A stretch of 64,000 bases of DNA from JBCDBW01 sp039182965 (GTDB lineage: Bacteria > Verrucomicrobiota > Verrucomicrobiia > Verrucomicrobiales > DEV007): the NCBI GenBank assembly GCA_039182965.1, contig JBCDBW010000008.1:1-64000 (forward strand), given 5' to 3'. Under the pieces are notes generated by a model. It was not told the origin of the DNA and made no database searches. It was given only the letters and a program-made list of their open reading frames with translations. Shown piece by piece: positions 1 through 9,162 of this stretch. The position numbers were made by a program, and so were the translations under genes. Positions within the stretch are counted from its first letter, which is position 1, and each line of letters starts with the position of its first letter.

Positions 1-600
1 CCCGAGCAACGCCTTCTCCGTTGTTTCCGGCTTCAGTTTGATGCGGTATCTCCTTCCCTCTTCGATCGTTTCCCATTCAAGAGCAAACTCTCTTCGCGAA
101 CTGGACACATCAACCACCCGGATCGGCTCCTCGCGTTTCACTTTAAACTCGAAGATCCTCTCTTCCGGCTCCTCACCAATTCCCCAACTTAGTATCTTCG
201 GATCAATCGTCACGATCTCTGGCACAAGTACCCGCGTCACCAATTCGTATGGCTCAGCACCTTTCTCGTCCGTCCTGACAGTCAAATACTTTTCGTTCTC
301 ACCTGTCGCCGCCCCAAGGTTGAACAATCCCTTAACCACCCCTTCCTCACCCGGCGCAATTACCTTGGCACTCACCTCGGCCTTCAAACATCCGCACGAA
401 GACTCAATCTTCGTAATCCTCACCGGCTCATCCCCCCGGTTCACAAATGGGAAAACCACGTTGAACACATCATCCTCCGCCTTCGCCTGGTGCTCTGCCT
501 CCAAGGTCTTGAACTCAAGAGCTCCCTCAACCTCCCAGGCAATCAACCAGAAAACTACCAGGAAAGGCACCGGTACTAGGTATCTCTTCCGTCTCGTCAT
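1..600 (-). CDS. DUF1573 domain protein, C-terminus cut by window edge
   Basis: The reading frame starts at ATG 600 behind a good ribosome binding site (GGAGG, 4 bases upstream) and stays open to base 1, so the C-terminus lies outside the window. The 200 visible residues begin with a hydrophobic signal or anchor (about residues 6-25), followed by an immunoglobulin-like beta domain. The centre of that domain carries the DUF1573 hallmark ESSCGCLKAEV, preceded by FPFVNRGDEPV. DUF1573 proteins are exported, and their role is unsettled. It follows the DUF420 gene by 68 bases on the same strand and is probably the last visible gene of the respiratory operon. A role in oxidase or cytochrome maturation is a guess from position only. 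Confidence 0.8.
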   Translation of the reverse strand, partial: MTRRKRYLVPVPFLVVFWLIAWEVEGALEFKTLEAEHQAKAEDDVFNVVFPFVNRGDEPVRITKIESSCGCLKAEVSAKVIAPGEEGVVKGLFNLGAATGENEKYLTVRTDEKGAEPYELVTRVLVPEIVTIDPKILSWGIGEEPEERIFEFKVKREEPIRVVDVSSSRREFALEWETIEEGRRYRIKLKPETTEKALLG

Positions 601-668
601 TGCCTCCTAGTCTAGGCCCTGCCTCCGCCCCCGGCAAATGAGATCACCGTCCTCCCATCATCTCCGCC

Positions 669-1097
669 TCACGTACTCGGTGGATACCAGACATACAACA
701 TCAGGTAAACCAATACACCCGTCACCGATACATACATCCAAACGGGCCACGTCCAACGTGCCACTCGACGATGCCGGTCAAATCGAAGACGCGCAGCCGG
801 CACCACCGTCAACACCACCAAAACAGGCAACACCATCGCTAGGAGGATGTGACTGATCAAAATGAAAAAGTATACCGGTCGCACCACCCCCTCTGCAGTG
901 AATTTCACGCTGCCCACATGATAATGATAGATCAAATAAGAAACCAAAAAAGCTGCCGAAACCGCTAGAGCTGAGATCATACAAATAACGTGTGCCCGCT
1001 TCCGATCTCGCTTTACGAAAATGAACCCGAGCACAAGCAGGAGAGTGCACACAGAGTTCAAGGAGGCATTCAATGCCGGGAGATCCGAGACCGTCAC
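669..1097 (-). CDS. DUF420 membrane protein (CtaM/YozB-like)
   Basis: This 142-residue integral membrane protein has about four hydrophobic segments (roughly 13-30, 39-60, 75-98 and 118-138). Histidines in YHYHVG and ISHILLA lie in helices, as in DUF420. Family members such as CtaM/YozB of Firmicutes are needed for maturation of haem A-containing terminal oxidases. Here the gene overlaps the stop of the SCO gene by four bases (ATGA), which implies translational coupling. Position next to ctaA, ctaB and SCO supports an oxidase-assembly role. The family call is good; the precise step is unknown. Confidence 0.8.
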   Translation of the reverse strand: MTVSDLPALNASLNSVCTLLLVLGFIFVKRDRKRAHVICMISALAVSAAFLVSYLIYHYHVGSVKFTAEGVVRPVYFFILISHILLAMVLPVLVVLTVVPAARLRFDRHRRVARWTWPVWMYVSVTGVLVYLMLYVWYPPST

Positions 1098-1831
1098 TGC
1101 TTGTCTCCCATCTCCTCGTCGAGTATCCAGCGCAAGTCCCGCTCGAGCTTGGCCGCCTGTTCATCGCGGAAATCGAAGTCCAACAAGTTATAATATCCCC
1201 GGATGCGCCCCTCGCCGTCCACAAGCGCCACATGGGCATCATGACTGAACTGCCCCTGCGTCGCAATCACCTGGGGATCAGTATTCTCTTCCACTCGAGA
1301 AAACTTGAAATACCGGCTCATGTATTGATGAATGCGCTCTTCGTTTCCGGTCAAAAACCACCACTGCGGAACATCCACCCCATGCTGCTTGACAAACGCA
1401 TCCATCTTCTCCGGCGTGTCCCCCTCCGGATTGACACTAACACTCACGAGATGAAACCGATCGTTGTTGCCAAACTCCTCATAAACACGCTTCATCTCCG
1501 CCGCGATTCCCAAACACTGCGCCGGGCAATCCGTAAAAATGTAGCTGCAAAGCCAAACCTTCCCTTTCAACGCCTCCAACGAAACGTCCTCACCGGTTCG
1601 GTTGGTAGCCTCTAAATAAGCCATGAGCTCACCAATCTTCGGTGGCGCTGCCACATATCGTTCCCGCACATTGCGTAAATGATAGTTGTACGCCACGAGG
1701 ATTCCCCCAAGCATCAAAGCGACTATTGCCGCTACTGTCACGAGTTTGGGGTTTAAACCACTAGCACTCCCAGCCCGCGCGTCCATGACGCCACTCGCTG
1801 CCCCTCCTTGATTCTCCAAGCCATCTTTCAT
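1094..1831 (-). CDS. SCO1/SenC family copper chaperone
   Basis: This membrane-anchored thioredoxin-fold protein delivers copper to the CuA site of oxidase subunit II. One transmembrane segment near the N-terminus (VTVAAIVALMLGGILVAY) is followed by the SCO fold. The CxxxC copper motif lies in FTDCPAQC and the distal histidine in SHDAHVALV. I chose ATG 1831, which follows an AAGGAAGGAG stretch. ATG 1846 and TTG 1861 are in-frame alternatives. It sits between ctaB and DUF420 in the oxidase operon, 41 bases after ctaB for this start, and overlaps DUF420 by four bases. The expected partner is the subunit II encoded about 2.2 kb upstream. Confidence 0.9.
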   Translation of the reverse strand: MKDGLENQGGAASGVMDARAGSASGLNPKLVTVAAIVALMLGGILVAYNYHLRNVRERYVAAPPKIGELMAYLEATNRTGEDVSLEALKGKVWLCSYIFTDCPAQCLGIAAEMKRVYEEFGNNDRFHLVSVSVNPEGDTPEKMDAFVKQHGVDVPQWWFLTGNEERIHQYMSRYFKFSRVEENTDPQVIATQGQFSHDAHVALVDGEGRIRGYYNLLDFDFRDEQAAKLERDLRWILDEEMGDKQ

Positions 1832-1872
1832 GTCTCCTTCCTTCATGAATACGCGTCCCAATGACGTTCAGA

Positions 1873-2775
1873 CTATTTCCAAGATATCACCAACACCAGA
1901 AATACCAGCGGCAGATACATAAGCGTGTAAAAAAACAACCGTCGCGCAGACTTCCGATCCCTCGCCCGCCTGAACTTCCAAGCCATCCACACCATCAGAG
2001 CACCAAATAAGAGTCCACCCACCAAAGAGATCCAACCTCCAAACCCCAATAGGTAGGGAAACGCCAACAATGCCGTCAGCATGATCGAAAACAGCAAAGC
2101 CAATGCAGAGGTCCTCGCCCCGCTCGCATCATCATTCGACCACATCACAAATCCCCCGCGCACATACTCTTCCCGGTAAATCCAGTTGATCGCCAAAAAG
2201 TGCGGAAGCTGCCACAAAAACAAAAGCGCAAACAGAAAAGCAGCCTCCACCCCGTATCCACCCCCGCCAGCTACCCAACCAATGACCGGAGGCACACCGC
2301 CCGCCACCGCCCCAACCAGCGTGTTCCACGACGATCGCCGCTTCATCGGCGTATATACAAAAAGATAAATGACAAGAGTCAATGCCGCTAAGAATGATGC
2401 CTGCACGTTCACCTTCAAAGCCAGATGCACGACGCCAAAGCCCGCTAAAACCCATCCAATAATGAAGGCCACGGATGCTGGCACACGGCCGGCAGGCAAC
2501 GGCCGATCCGCCGTCCGACGCATGCGCTTGTCGCTGTCAATTTCCATCAACTGGTTGAAAACCGCCGAGCCAAAAGCCGTCAATCCAGTACCGACCAGCG
2601 TGTGCACCAGTAAAATCCATTCAAACGAACCGCGCGAAGCCAACAAAAAACCAAAGAAAGTCGTTACCACCACGAGCAAACTGAGACGGGCCTTCGTCAA
2701 CACCATCAAATCACTGCGGCTCACACTGACCGCCTCGGACTCTTCTCGATTGGTTGCCACCCACTCGTCTCCCAT
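1873..2775 (-). CDS. ctaB: protoheme IX farnesyltransferase (haem O synthase)
   Basis: The enzyme transfers a farnesyl group to haem B to make haem O, the precursor of haem A for the aa3 oxidase in the same operon. The UbiA-family Asp motif is intact: NQLMEIDSDKRMRRTADRPLP, split as NQLMEIDSD plus RMRRTADRPLP. A second conserved region, YTPMKRRSSWNTLVGAVAG, follows further on. About eight or nine helices span the 300 residues, the usual family length. Its start overlaps the ctaA stop by one base (TAATG), so the two haem-tailoring enzymes are probably translationally coupled. Confidence 0.95.
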   Translation of the reverse strand: MGDEWVATNREESEAVSVSRSDLMVLTKARLSLLVVVTTFFGFLLASRGSFEWILLVHTLVGTGLTAFGSAVFNQLMEIDSDKRMRRTADRPLPAGRVPASVAFIIGWVLAGFGVVHLALKVNVQASFLAALTLVIYLFVYTPMKRRSSWNTLVGAVAGGVPPVIGWVAGGGGYGVEAAFLFALLFLWQLPHFLAINWIYREEYVRGGFVMWSNDDASGARTSALALLFSIMLTALLAFPYLLGFGGWISLVGGLLFGALMVWMAWKFRRARDRKSARRLFFYTLMYLPLVFLVLVISWK

Positions 2776-3953
2776 TACACTACCCCCACTTCAACCGTTT
2801 CCACCCGCTCCACAACTTCTCCCCCCACCCTTGCACGCCCCCGCTCTCCCCGCACCGAACGCTTCGTCGCGGCAAAACTCCGCACGGCGAGCGCAAAGGT
2901 CAACGCTAAAATGGTCAGGCCCGTCAAAACATGGAAGTTCGTGATCCAAAATCCCTTACCACTCGCGATCACTAGGGCACCAAGACCCAACTGCACCACC
3001 ACCAAACCCACAATCCAATAGGAGTGGCGACGCAATGACGGATGATCACCCAGGCGACGGGTCGCAAAAACCGACACCGCTGTCGATACCGCCAGCACCA
3101 CCAATGCCCAAACCTTGTGAGAAAACAAAATCCCAAGATCAAAATCACCGAAACCAGGAAACAAGACTCCACCCGTCGTCAGGATACCGTCATCGGCTAA
3201 TCCCAAGCGATGGGTGTGCCGCATCGTCGCCCCGAGAATGAGCTGTCCAAACACCGCGACCAACAATCCCAAGGTCCGCGTCCTCAAACCATGAAGTTGC
3301 CGCTCCCCAAGCGTCTCCTTCGTATACGCCGTCCAGCGCCTCGAACTCATCATCGCAATCAAGATCAACAAACAAAAGAATCCTTGCGCTAAACACCCGT
3401 GCATCACTGCAAAGGTGTCCGAGATCTCAGTCACCCGCAAACCACCCAACACTGCTTGCAGCGAAACCACCATTAATGCCAATCCGCTTAACTTCGTCAC
3501 CATGGAGAGATTCTTTCTCAACAGGAAAACAATCAGCCACACCAACGCACCCGTCCCCACAATCGCCGCTGCCCAAAACCAGAAGACATGCCCGTCTTCC
3601 CCCATTCGCCGAATCCCCGCGCCCCGGCCCAGAAATCCCACAATTGCTCCTAAACCGGCCAGCAATAAGACAAACTCCAGCGCACGTTTCCAGCTGGATA
3701 TAAAACACCAGGCAAACATTCCGGCAGTCAGCAAACCTACCGCCGTGGCAATCAAACGATGACCATGCTCCCACATGAACGGAGGAATGTGTAACCAACC
3801 TGGAGGATTAAGCGATCCCTGACTCAAGGGCCAATCAGCAAACACCATACCCGCGTTGGTCGTTGTCGTCGCCGCGCCCCACCAAATCAGCATCACCGCA
3901 AACAAAATGACGACAATCACGTAACGATGGAATCCTGCTGCGCGCACTCTCAT
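2775..3953 (-). CDS. ctaA: haem A synthase, COX15/CtaA family
   Basis: This membrane enzyme oxidises the haem O methyl group to a formyl group, giving haem A. The 392-residue protein has the COX15-type layout of about eight helices with paired His-containing helices. Recognisable segments include TNAGMVFADWPLSQG near residues 32-46, FMWEHGHRLIA in the first half, MHGCLAQGFF, and GATMRHTHRLGLADDG plus LFSHKVWALVV in the second. It overlaps ctaB by one base. The upstream gene is oxidase subunit II, separated by about 96 bases. COX15 length (over 350) fits better than short Bacillus-type CtaA. The C-terminal 30 residues are charged and poorly conserved. Confidence 0.93.
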   Translation of the reverse strand: MRVRAAGFHRYVIVVILFAVMLIWWGAATTTTNAGMVFADWPLSQGSLNPPGWLHIPPFMWEHGHRLIATAVGLLTAGMFAWCFISSWKRALEFVLLLAGLGAIVGFLGRGAGIRRMGEDGHVFWFWAAAIVGTGALVWLIVFLLRKNLSMVTKLSGLALMVVSLQAVLGGLRVTEISDTFAVMHGCLAQGFFCLLILIAMMSSRRWTAYTKETLGERQLHGLRTRTLGLLVAVFGQLILGATMRHTHRLGLADDGILTTGGVLFPGFGDFDLGILFSHKVWALVVLAVSTAVSVFATRRLGDHPSLRRHSYWIVGLVVVQLGLGALVIASGKGFWITNFHVLTGLTILALTFALAVRSFAATKRSVRGERGRARVGGEVVERVETVEVGVV

Positions 3954-4049
3954 TGGTCTACTTCCCCCCCCATGGCAACGGATGCCGATACCCGTTCGGA
4001 CGCACCTGCCGAGTGAAAGCCGAAGTTGACTGACTCCCGAAACCTTGCC

Positions 4050-4850
4050 CTAGCGAGCCGCCACCGGTTCAGCCGCGTCCGCCAATCCATCACCAGCATC
4101 GCTCTCTGGAGCCGGTGCACGGCTTGCAACCCAATTTTCATAGTCTTCGTCCGACATCACTTCGAATGATGCATACATCGTCGCATGGCCCGCACCACAG
4201 AGCTGGGCGCAAATAATATCACCCTCCGAAATCCGGTTCGGCGTGAACCACATCGGCACCTCTTGGCCCGGAATCGCGTCCTGCTGAATCCGCATCGGCC
4301 CTAGCGCCAAACCATGAATCACATCCTTCGAGGTCACCTGCACAATAATCGGACGGTCCACCGGCATTCGGAGCCTCCCTTGCACGTAAAAATCGTCTTT
4401 GCCATTCGGATCATCGCCATCAATACCTGCCGGGTTAGTCGGCGAATACAAACGCGGATCCACCCGCCCAAACACTGCATCCGGACCAGGGTAATGAAAG
4501 GTCCACAAAAACTGCTCCCCAACCGCCCGCACCCGAACCACCTCAGGCCCCACCGGAAACCCCTCCGATCGATTGGCCCACAGCGGGAAGGCAAATCCAA
4601 GCAACAAGACAACTTCCACAACCACCACCATCACCTCCGCATGTGTCGACATGTGGGACTGCACCCCCTTGTAATTCGCGTCTGGATTCCGCCGCTGACG
4701 ATATCGCCATAAAACGTAAAAAAAGAAAATTGTCCAACCCACGCCCAGCACAAGCATGAACCAGTGCACAATCTCTAACATGTGGTCAACCATCGCTCCA
4801 TGAACGGACGATAGTTCCGGAAGCCCAAGAAGTTTATTGATACTAAACAC
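4050..4850 (-). CDS. ctaC: cytochrome c oxidase subunit II (CuA subunit)
   Basis: The subunit receives electrons from cytochrome c through a binuclear CuA centre. Two N-terminal helices (about 24-48 and 70-90) are followed by the cupredoxin domain. CuA ligands are visible in SKDVIHGLALG and in CAQLCGAGHATM (Cys, Cys, His, Met). The electron-entry aromatic stretch is EQFLWTFHYPGPD. GTG 4850 is the start because TAGGAGG lies seven bases upstream. No haem c domain is fused, unlike caa3 subunit II, so the separate cytochrome c at 9163-9921 may supply that function. It is placed last among the oxidase structural genes, which is an unusual order. The C-terminus is an Ala/Glu-rich tail. Confidence 0.95.
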   Translation of the reverse strand: MFSINKLLGLPELSSVHGAMVDHMLEIVHWFMLVLGVGWTIFFFYVLWRYRQRRNPDANYKGVQSHMSTHAEVMVVVVEVVLLLGFAFPLWANRSEGFPVGPEVVRVRAVGEQFLWTFHYPGPDAVFGRVDPRLYSPTNPAGIDGDDPNGKDDFYVQGRLRMPVDRPIIVQVTSKDVIHGLALGPMRIQQDAIPGQEVPMWFTPNRISEGDIICAQLCGAGHATMYASFEVMSDEDYENWVASRAPAPESDAGDGLADAAEPVAAR

Positions 4851-4869
4851 GATTATTTCCTCCTAAGGT

Positions 4870-5109
4870 TTAACGCCGAGTTCGCCCCCGCGACCGTTCG
4901 CTGCTCTCTTCAATCAACAACAAAGCATCCTTCTGCCGACGAGCGAGATACCGAATGAAACTCAAAAAACTGCCGAGCACGAGGACCAGGATCCCCAACA
5001 TCAAGAGCACCGCAAAGTTGAAACCCTGAACCACTGGGCTGTTGGCATCCCCCATACAGGTCGCACAGGCGATGAGGGGCTGGACTGTTCCTGCTAATAG
5101 ACTGCTCAT
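4870..5109 (-). CDS. small single-span membrane protein with CxxCxG motif
   Basis: This 79-residue protein lies between a 66-residue membrane protein and subunit II, 13 and 19 bases from its neighbours. A short segment with ACATCMGD (Cys near residues 16 and 19) precedes one transmembrane helix (about 31-52) and a basic tail rich in Arg/Lys. I do not recognise a named family. The CxxC next to a membrane helix and the place inside an aa3 operon suggest an accessory or assembly role, for example in metal handling or disulfide chemistry, but that is inference. AAGGAC precedes the ATG. Confidence 0.7.
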   Translation of the reverse strand: MSSLLAGTVQPLIACATCMGDANSPVVQGFNFAVLLMLGILVLVLGSFLSFIRYLARRQKDALLLIEESSERSRGRTRR

Positions 5110-5122
5110 CTTCTAGTCCTTG

Positions 5123-5323
5123 TTAAGTAATCAGCTTTCCCGCTTTCTTCCACACAAACCACGCACCATAAAGCGATAATCCAACCCCCAAAGCCCCGCT
5201 CACATACCCCGTCGTTCGCACACCTGGAAATTCGTAGGGCGTCAGGAAACACCATGCGGCAAATCCCAAAGTGCACAGCACTGAAAGTATAATAAACAAT
5301 ACGTGGAAACCCTTTAACGACAT
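5123..5323 (-). CDS. small membrane protein of the oxidase operon
   Basis: This 66-residue protein is predicted to have two transmembrane helices (about 6-28 and 38-58) with a short linker. It has no recognisable motif and no metal-ligand pattern. It lies 15 bases after the subunit IV gene and 13 bases before the CxxC protein on the same strand. Size and position suit a small accessory oxidase subunit, but sequence alone does not show it. Confidence 0.7.
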   Translation of the reverse strand: MSLKGFHVLFIILSVLCTLGFAAWCFLTPYEFPGVRTTGYVSGALGVGLSLYGAWFVWKKAGKLIT

Positions 5324-5338
5324 TTTATCCTCAGATTA

Positions 5339-5671
5339 TCATCCTTGTACACCTAGAATCTCCTGAATCGGGTTCCACAACGCAAACAAACTCAAAAACA
5401 TCAGCCCCAAAAAAAAGAAAAACGTGAATACCAAAAATTTGTATATCAGTGATTTCTCATGATTCAAATGCATGAAAAATAAGCACACTAAACTTGCCTT
5501 CGCCGTCGCAATCATCAAACCGAGAACTGCATCCCCCACCGAAAAACCTTCTCCACCCAAATCGATATACAAGTAAGCACCCACCGTGATGAGGGTCCCC
5601 ACGATCAAAGCGTAAAAGACGTAAAGGTAAGTCCGTAAATGCTTCTGAATTTCTTCCGGCGAATCAGCCAT
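5339..5671 (-). CDS. cytochrome c oxidase subunit IV (prokaryotic type)
   Basis: This 110-residue protein has three transmembrane helices, matching the prokaryotic COX4 family found in caa3/aa3 oxidases. Typical features are the middle helix with TAKASLVCLFFMHLNHEKSL (Lys and the FFMHLNHE signature) and a last helix with FFFFLGLMFLSLFALW. The subunit stabilises subunits I and III and carries no cofactor. It follows COX3 by 60 bases. Confidence 0.88.
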   Translation of the reverse strand: MADSPEEIQKHLRTYLYVFYALIVGTLITVGAYLYIDLGGEGFSVGDAVLGLMIATAKASLVCLFFMHLNHEKSLIYKFLVFTFFFFLGLMFLSLFALWNPIQEILGVQG

Positions 5672-5731
5672 TTTCTTTCTTCTGCTTCCTATTCAAGAAT
5701 GATTTCGCTCAACTAACATTACGTTCCCGCA

Positions 5732-7186
5732 TCACATGAGATACATAATTGGAAATAAGAAAATCCATACAAGATCGACAAAGTGCCAAAACAATCCACC
5801 CACCTCGACCCGATTCGCTAGATGCTCGGGATTCTGCTGGTAAAGCCTCTTGTTGAAGAGAAGAAAATACGCCAGAACCAATGCCCCACCGATCACGTGC
5901 AATCCATGGAGCCCGGTCATCGTGAAGTAGATCGCGTAATACGTATTGTATGCCGGCCCATGGTTCGACAAAAACAACTTCAGCGCCCGAGGAATCTTCA
6001 CTAAAGGATAACTCTCTTCGGCATGATGCCCTTCCTTCCCGTGCGCACCCTCCGGCGAGACACCTTCTGTCTCTCCACCGGTCTCCGGCTTCGGCACCGT
6101 CTCATCCGCTTCGGAAGGCTCGCTTTCAACCCCAACTCCTGGAGCACCACCATCTCCTCCACCCTCCTTCAATTCGCCGGAAACCGGCTCGCGCGCATGC
6201 CCATGAACATGTTTCAGGACATTCAGCTCATAAGGATCTGGACGGACCCCGCGCGCCTCGGTGTCTTTCAAAACCTTCGCTTGGTGATCGAAAAATTGCT
6301 CTTTGATCCCATCATCAACGAATTGCCACGCCAAGGCATTCTCTTGATCTTTGACCGCCTGCAAATTGATGTCGTGCACCTCAAAAACAATGCTGTCATC
6401 AATTAGCGTCCCTTCTACCGAGTGCTGATCCTGATAAACAACCAAACCATCGGCGTAAGTCCGCACACGCCGCGGGTTAAACGCAAACTGCAACGGCTTG
6501 ACTGCCGTAAGCTTCAATCGCTCCAATTGCTTCGGCGGATTCGCGACTCGCCCCTCGGCTTCAGCCGCCTCGACCTCGGCACGCTGCGCTTCGACCAGGG
6601 CATTTCGCGCCTCCACCCGGTAAGATCGAAGCCACGCCGTATCCAGTAGAATCTCTTCCCCATCCGGCGTTTTGAATAAAGGCTCCTGCCCCGCCTTCAA
6701 ACCTTCCAATATATTCAACCGGGTCTGCCGCGGATCCAAGAGCAAATCCGTAGCCTCAAACTCAATGTTATCCTTCTTAACGTATCCCTCGAATATCGTC
6801 TGGTCGGATAGCTTGATCCCGTAATGGGTAAACTTGCCGTAATATTCCACCGACTTGATTACAAGAAATGCCAGCGCACATACGAGAACCCCCACCATGT
6901 AGATCTGATACTTCGCATAGTTCCGCATCTTCAACGATGCCCAAGCAAATACCACCAACACACTCGATCCAATCAAAACGAGAGTATTGATAAAGCCGGG
7001 TAAAATAGGCAGCTGCCGCTCCGGCCAGGGATTGTCGATATCACCGATTCCAATCCGCAAAAACACATACCCCGAAAACAAGCCCCCAAACAACATCACT
7101 TCGGACGCGAGGAATAACCAGATCCCAATCTTGGCATTCCATAGGCCCGTATCCGTTCGCGCCGTAACCGTGTAAGGTATCTCCAT
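5732..7186 (-). CDS. ctaE: cytochrome c oxidase subunit III with large hydrophilic insertion
   Basis: The first 125 residues give three helices typical of the five-helix COX3 class (WLFLASEVMLFGGLFSGY, FINTLVLIGSSVLVVFAW, YMVGVLVCALAFLVIKSVEY). The last 80 residues give the other two, with YFTMTGLHGLHVIGG and VEVGGLFWHFVDLVWIFLFP. Between them, at about residues 131-395, lies a charged segment of some 265 residues. It contains Ala/Glu-rich helical stretches, then a low-complexity Gly/Glu/Pro part. Usual COX3 length is about 190-260 residues against 484 here. The frame is unbroken and codon use is continuous, so this is an insertion rather than an assembly artefact. It is 34 bases downstream of COX1. 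Confidence 0.92.
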   Translation of the reverse strand: MEIPYTVTARTDTGLWNAKIGIWLFLASEVMLFGGLFSGYVFLRIGIGDIDNPWPERQLPILPGFINTLVLIGSSVLVVFAWASLKMRNYAKYQIYMVGVLVCALAFLVIKSVEYYGKFTHYGIKLSDQTIFEGYVKKDNIEFEATDLLLDPRQTRLNILEGLKAGQEPLFKTPDGEEILLDTAWLRSYRVEARNALVEAQRAEVEAAEAEGRVANPPKQLERLKLTAVKPLQFAFNPRRVRTYADGLVVYQDQHSVEGTLIDDSIVFEVHDINLQAVKDQENALAWQFVDDGIKEQFFDHQAKVLKDTEARGVRPDPYELNVLKHVHGHAREPVSGELKEGGGDGGAPGVGVESEPSEADETVPKPETGGETEGVSPEGAHGKEGHHAEESYPLVKIPRALKLFLSNHGPAYNTYYAIYFTMTGLHGLHVIGGALVLAYFLLFNKRLYQQNPEHLANRVEVGGLFWHFVDLVWIFLFPIMYLM

Positions 7187-7220
7187 CTCGCTTACTAAAG
7201 ACTAAATTTCTCCGAGCATC

Positions 7221-9089
7221 TCAGGACACAGCCACCGTGGCCTCGCTCTTGCCCTCCTTCTCGTTCGCAACCCCCTCCCAATCCAACTCATCATCCGATG
7301 CGTTCTGCGGACAAAAATCATCGATCGCGCCTGGAACGCTGTATTCGTAAGGACCGCGATACACCACCGGCTCCTTCAGGAAATTGCCATGTGGTGGTGG
7401 TGTCGGGGTCTGCCAATCCAAGGTCGTCGCTTTCCAGGGATTGTCAGATTCGCACTTCTTACCGTGCCGAATGCTCCGAAATACATTGATGACAAATGGG
7501 ATCTGGGCAATCGCCAAAATCCACGCCGACCAAGACATAACATGGTTTAACCACATCCACTTTTCGGTGGTTGCCTCATAAGCCACACCACCGTCAAATG
7601 CCCGACGGTGGAACCCCGCCATCCCCTGAATCATCATCGGCATAAATAAACCGTTCATTGCCAGGAGAGACGGCCAGAAATGTAAGTGACCAAGAACATT
7701 CCCCATGTAGCGGCCCGTCATCTTCGGAAACCAGAAATAAATGCCGGCGAACATCGCAAACAGAGTCCCCGGCGCCACCACGTAATGGAAATGCCCGATC
7801 ACGTAATACGTGTCGTGCAAATACAAATCAATCTCGTTGAACGCCAATGGCAATCCAGTCAGTCCTCCAATCCCAAACATTGGCAAAAAGGTGACCGCCC
7901 ACAACATTGGCATGGTGAACCGAATCGATCCTCCCCATAGGGAAATGATCAATGACGTGATCAAGATCACCGAGGGCACCGAAATTAACACCGTCGTGGT
8001 CTGGAAAAAAGTGCTCACGCCCGCCCCCATACCAGTCATATACATGTGGTGCGCCCATACAATGAAACTCAAAAAACCGAGCACCATCACCGCATACACC
8101 ATCGATTTGTATCCCCATAGTGGCTTGCGAGTGTTGTTCGGAATGATCTCCCCCACAATCGCTATGGCCGGCAGAATCAATACGTACACTTCTGGATGAC
8201 CCAGGAACCAAAATAAGTGCTGATACAAAAGCGGATTACCACCTCCAGCGATGTCCACCTGTTCGCCGCCGACATATAAGCCGGTGGGTAAGAAAAAACT
8301 GGTCCCGACTAGTCGATCCATTAACTGCATGATCGCCGCCACCTCCAGGGGCGGAAACGCAAGCAGCAAAAGGAATCCCGTGACCAGCATCGCCCACACA
8401 AAGAACGGAAGACGCATCCACGTCAGCCCTTTTGCGCGCAGATTGATAATCGTGGTGATGAAGTTCACCGCCCCTAATAGCGACGACGAAATTAAGAATA
8501 CCATCGCCAATAGCCACAGCGTCTGTCCTGTCCAAAAAATCGACGCATACCCTAAATCTGCCGTCGTCGCTAACGGAGAGTAATTCGTCCAACCTACCTT
8601 GGCCGCTCCCGAATCCACAAAGAAACTCGCAAACATCATCAAACCACCCAAAAAATAGAGCCAATAGCTCGCCATATTCATCCGCGGAAACGCCATGTCC
8701 GGCGCCCCGATTTGAAGCGGCGTGACATAGTTGCCAAAGGCCCCAAATGCCAAAGGAACCACTCCCAGGAAAATCATGATCGTCCCGTGCATCGCACCAA
8801 ACATGTTGTACAAGTCCCCACTCATTGCCCCCCCGGGTGCCCACGTCTCCCCAAACAAGCCTCCAATCAACGGAATCGGCTGCCCCGGAAACGCAATGCT
8901 CCACCGCATTAGCATCATGAGAAAAAATCCGATCGCCAGAAAGACTAAGGATGTGAACCCATACTGGATCCCGATAATCTTGTGGTCTGTCGAAAAAATA
9001 TACTGTCGCCAAAACGATATCGCGTGGTGATCGTCGTGGGCATGATCCGCGGTGTGATCACCATCGGTTGCTGCTGCGGTGGCACTCAT
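7221..9089 (-). CDS. ctaD: cytochrome c oxidase subunit I, A1-type
   Basis: This is the catalytic subunit, which reduces oxygen at the haem a3-CuB site and pumps protons. All key residues are visible: low-spin haem His in FGAMHGTIM, the HPEVY motif (CuB His, D-channel Glu and the cross-linked Tyr), the CuB pair in VWAHHMYMTG, and the haem a3/a ligands in IGHFHYVV. The FGNYVTPLQIGAPDMAFPR region is typical of A-family enzymes. The N-terminus has a His/Asp-rich stretch (DHAHDDHH) and the C-terminal 90 residues are soluble. Length of 622 is somewhat long. Having both an intact COX1 and a ligand-less CcoN-like protein in one operon is notable. Confidence 0.97.
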   Translation of the reverse strand: MSATAAATDGDHTADHAHDDHHAISFWRQYIFSTDHKIIGIQYGFTSLVFLAIGFFLMMLMRWSIAFPGQPIPLIGGLFGETWAPGGAMSGDLYNMFGAMHGTIMIFLGVVPLAFGAFGNYVTPLQIGAPDMAFPRMNMASYWLYFLGGLMMFASFFVDSGAAKVGWTNYSPLATTADLGYASIFWTGQTLWLLAMVFLISSSLLGAVNFITTIINLRAKGLTWMRLPFFVWAMLVTGFLLLLAFPPLEVAAIMQLMDRLVGTSFFLPTGLYVGGEQVDIAGGGNPLLYQHLFWFLGHPEVYVLILPAIAIVGEIIPNNTRKPLWGYKSMVYAVMVLGFLSFIVWAHHMYMTGMGAGVSTFFQTTTVLISVPSVILITSLIISLWGGSIRFTMPMLWAVTFLPMFGIGGLTGLPLAFNEIDLYLHDTYYVIGHFHYVVAPGTLFAMFAGIYFWFPKMTGRYMGNVLGHLHFWPSLLAMNGLFMPMMIQGMAGFHRRAFDGGVAYEATTEKWMWLNHVMSWSAWILAIAQIPFVINVFRSIRHGKKCESDNPWKATTLDWQTPTPPPHGNFLKEPVVYRGPYEYSVPGAIDDFCPQNASDDELDWEGVANEKEGKSEATVAVS

Positions 9090-9162
9090 TTTCTTCTCTG
9101 TGTTAAGACACCCTCTCTTGGGTCCGTTTGCTCGAATACTCTGGTCCTGTCAAAAAATTGGT

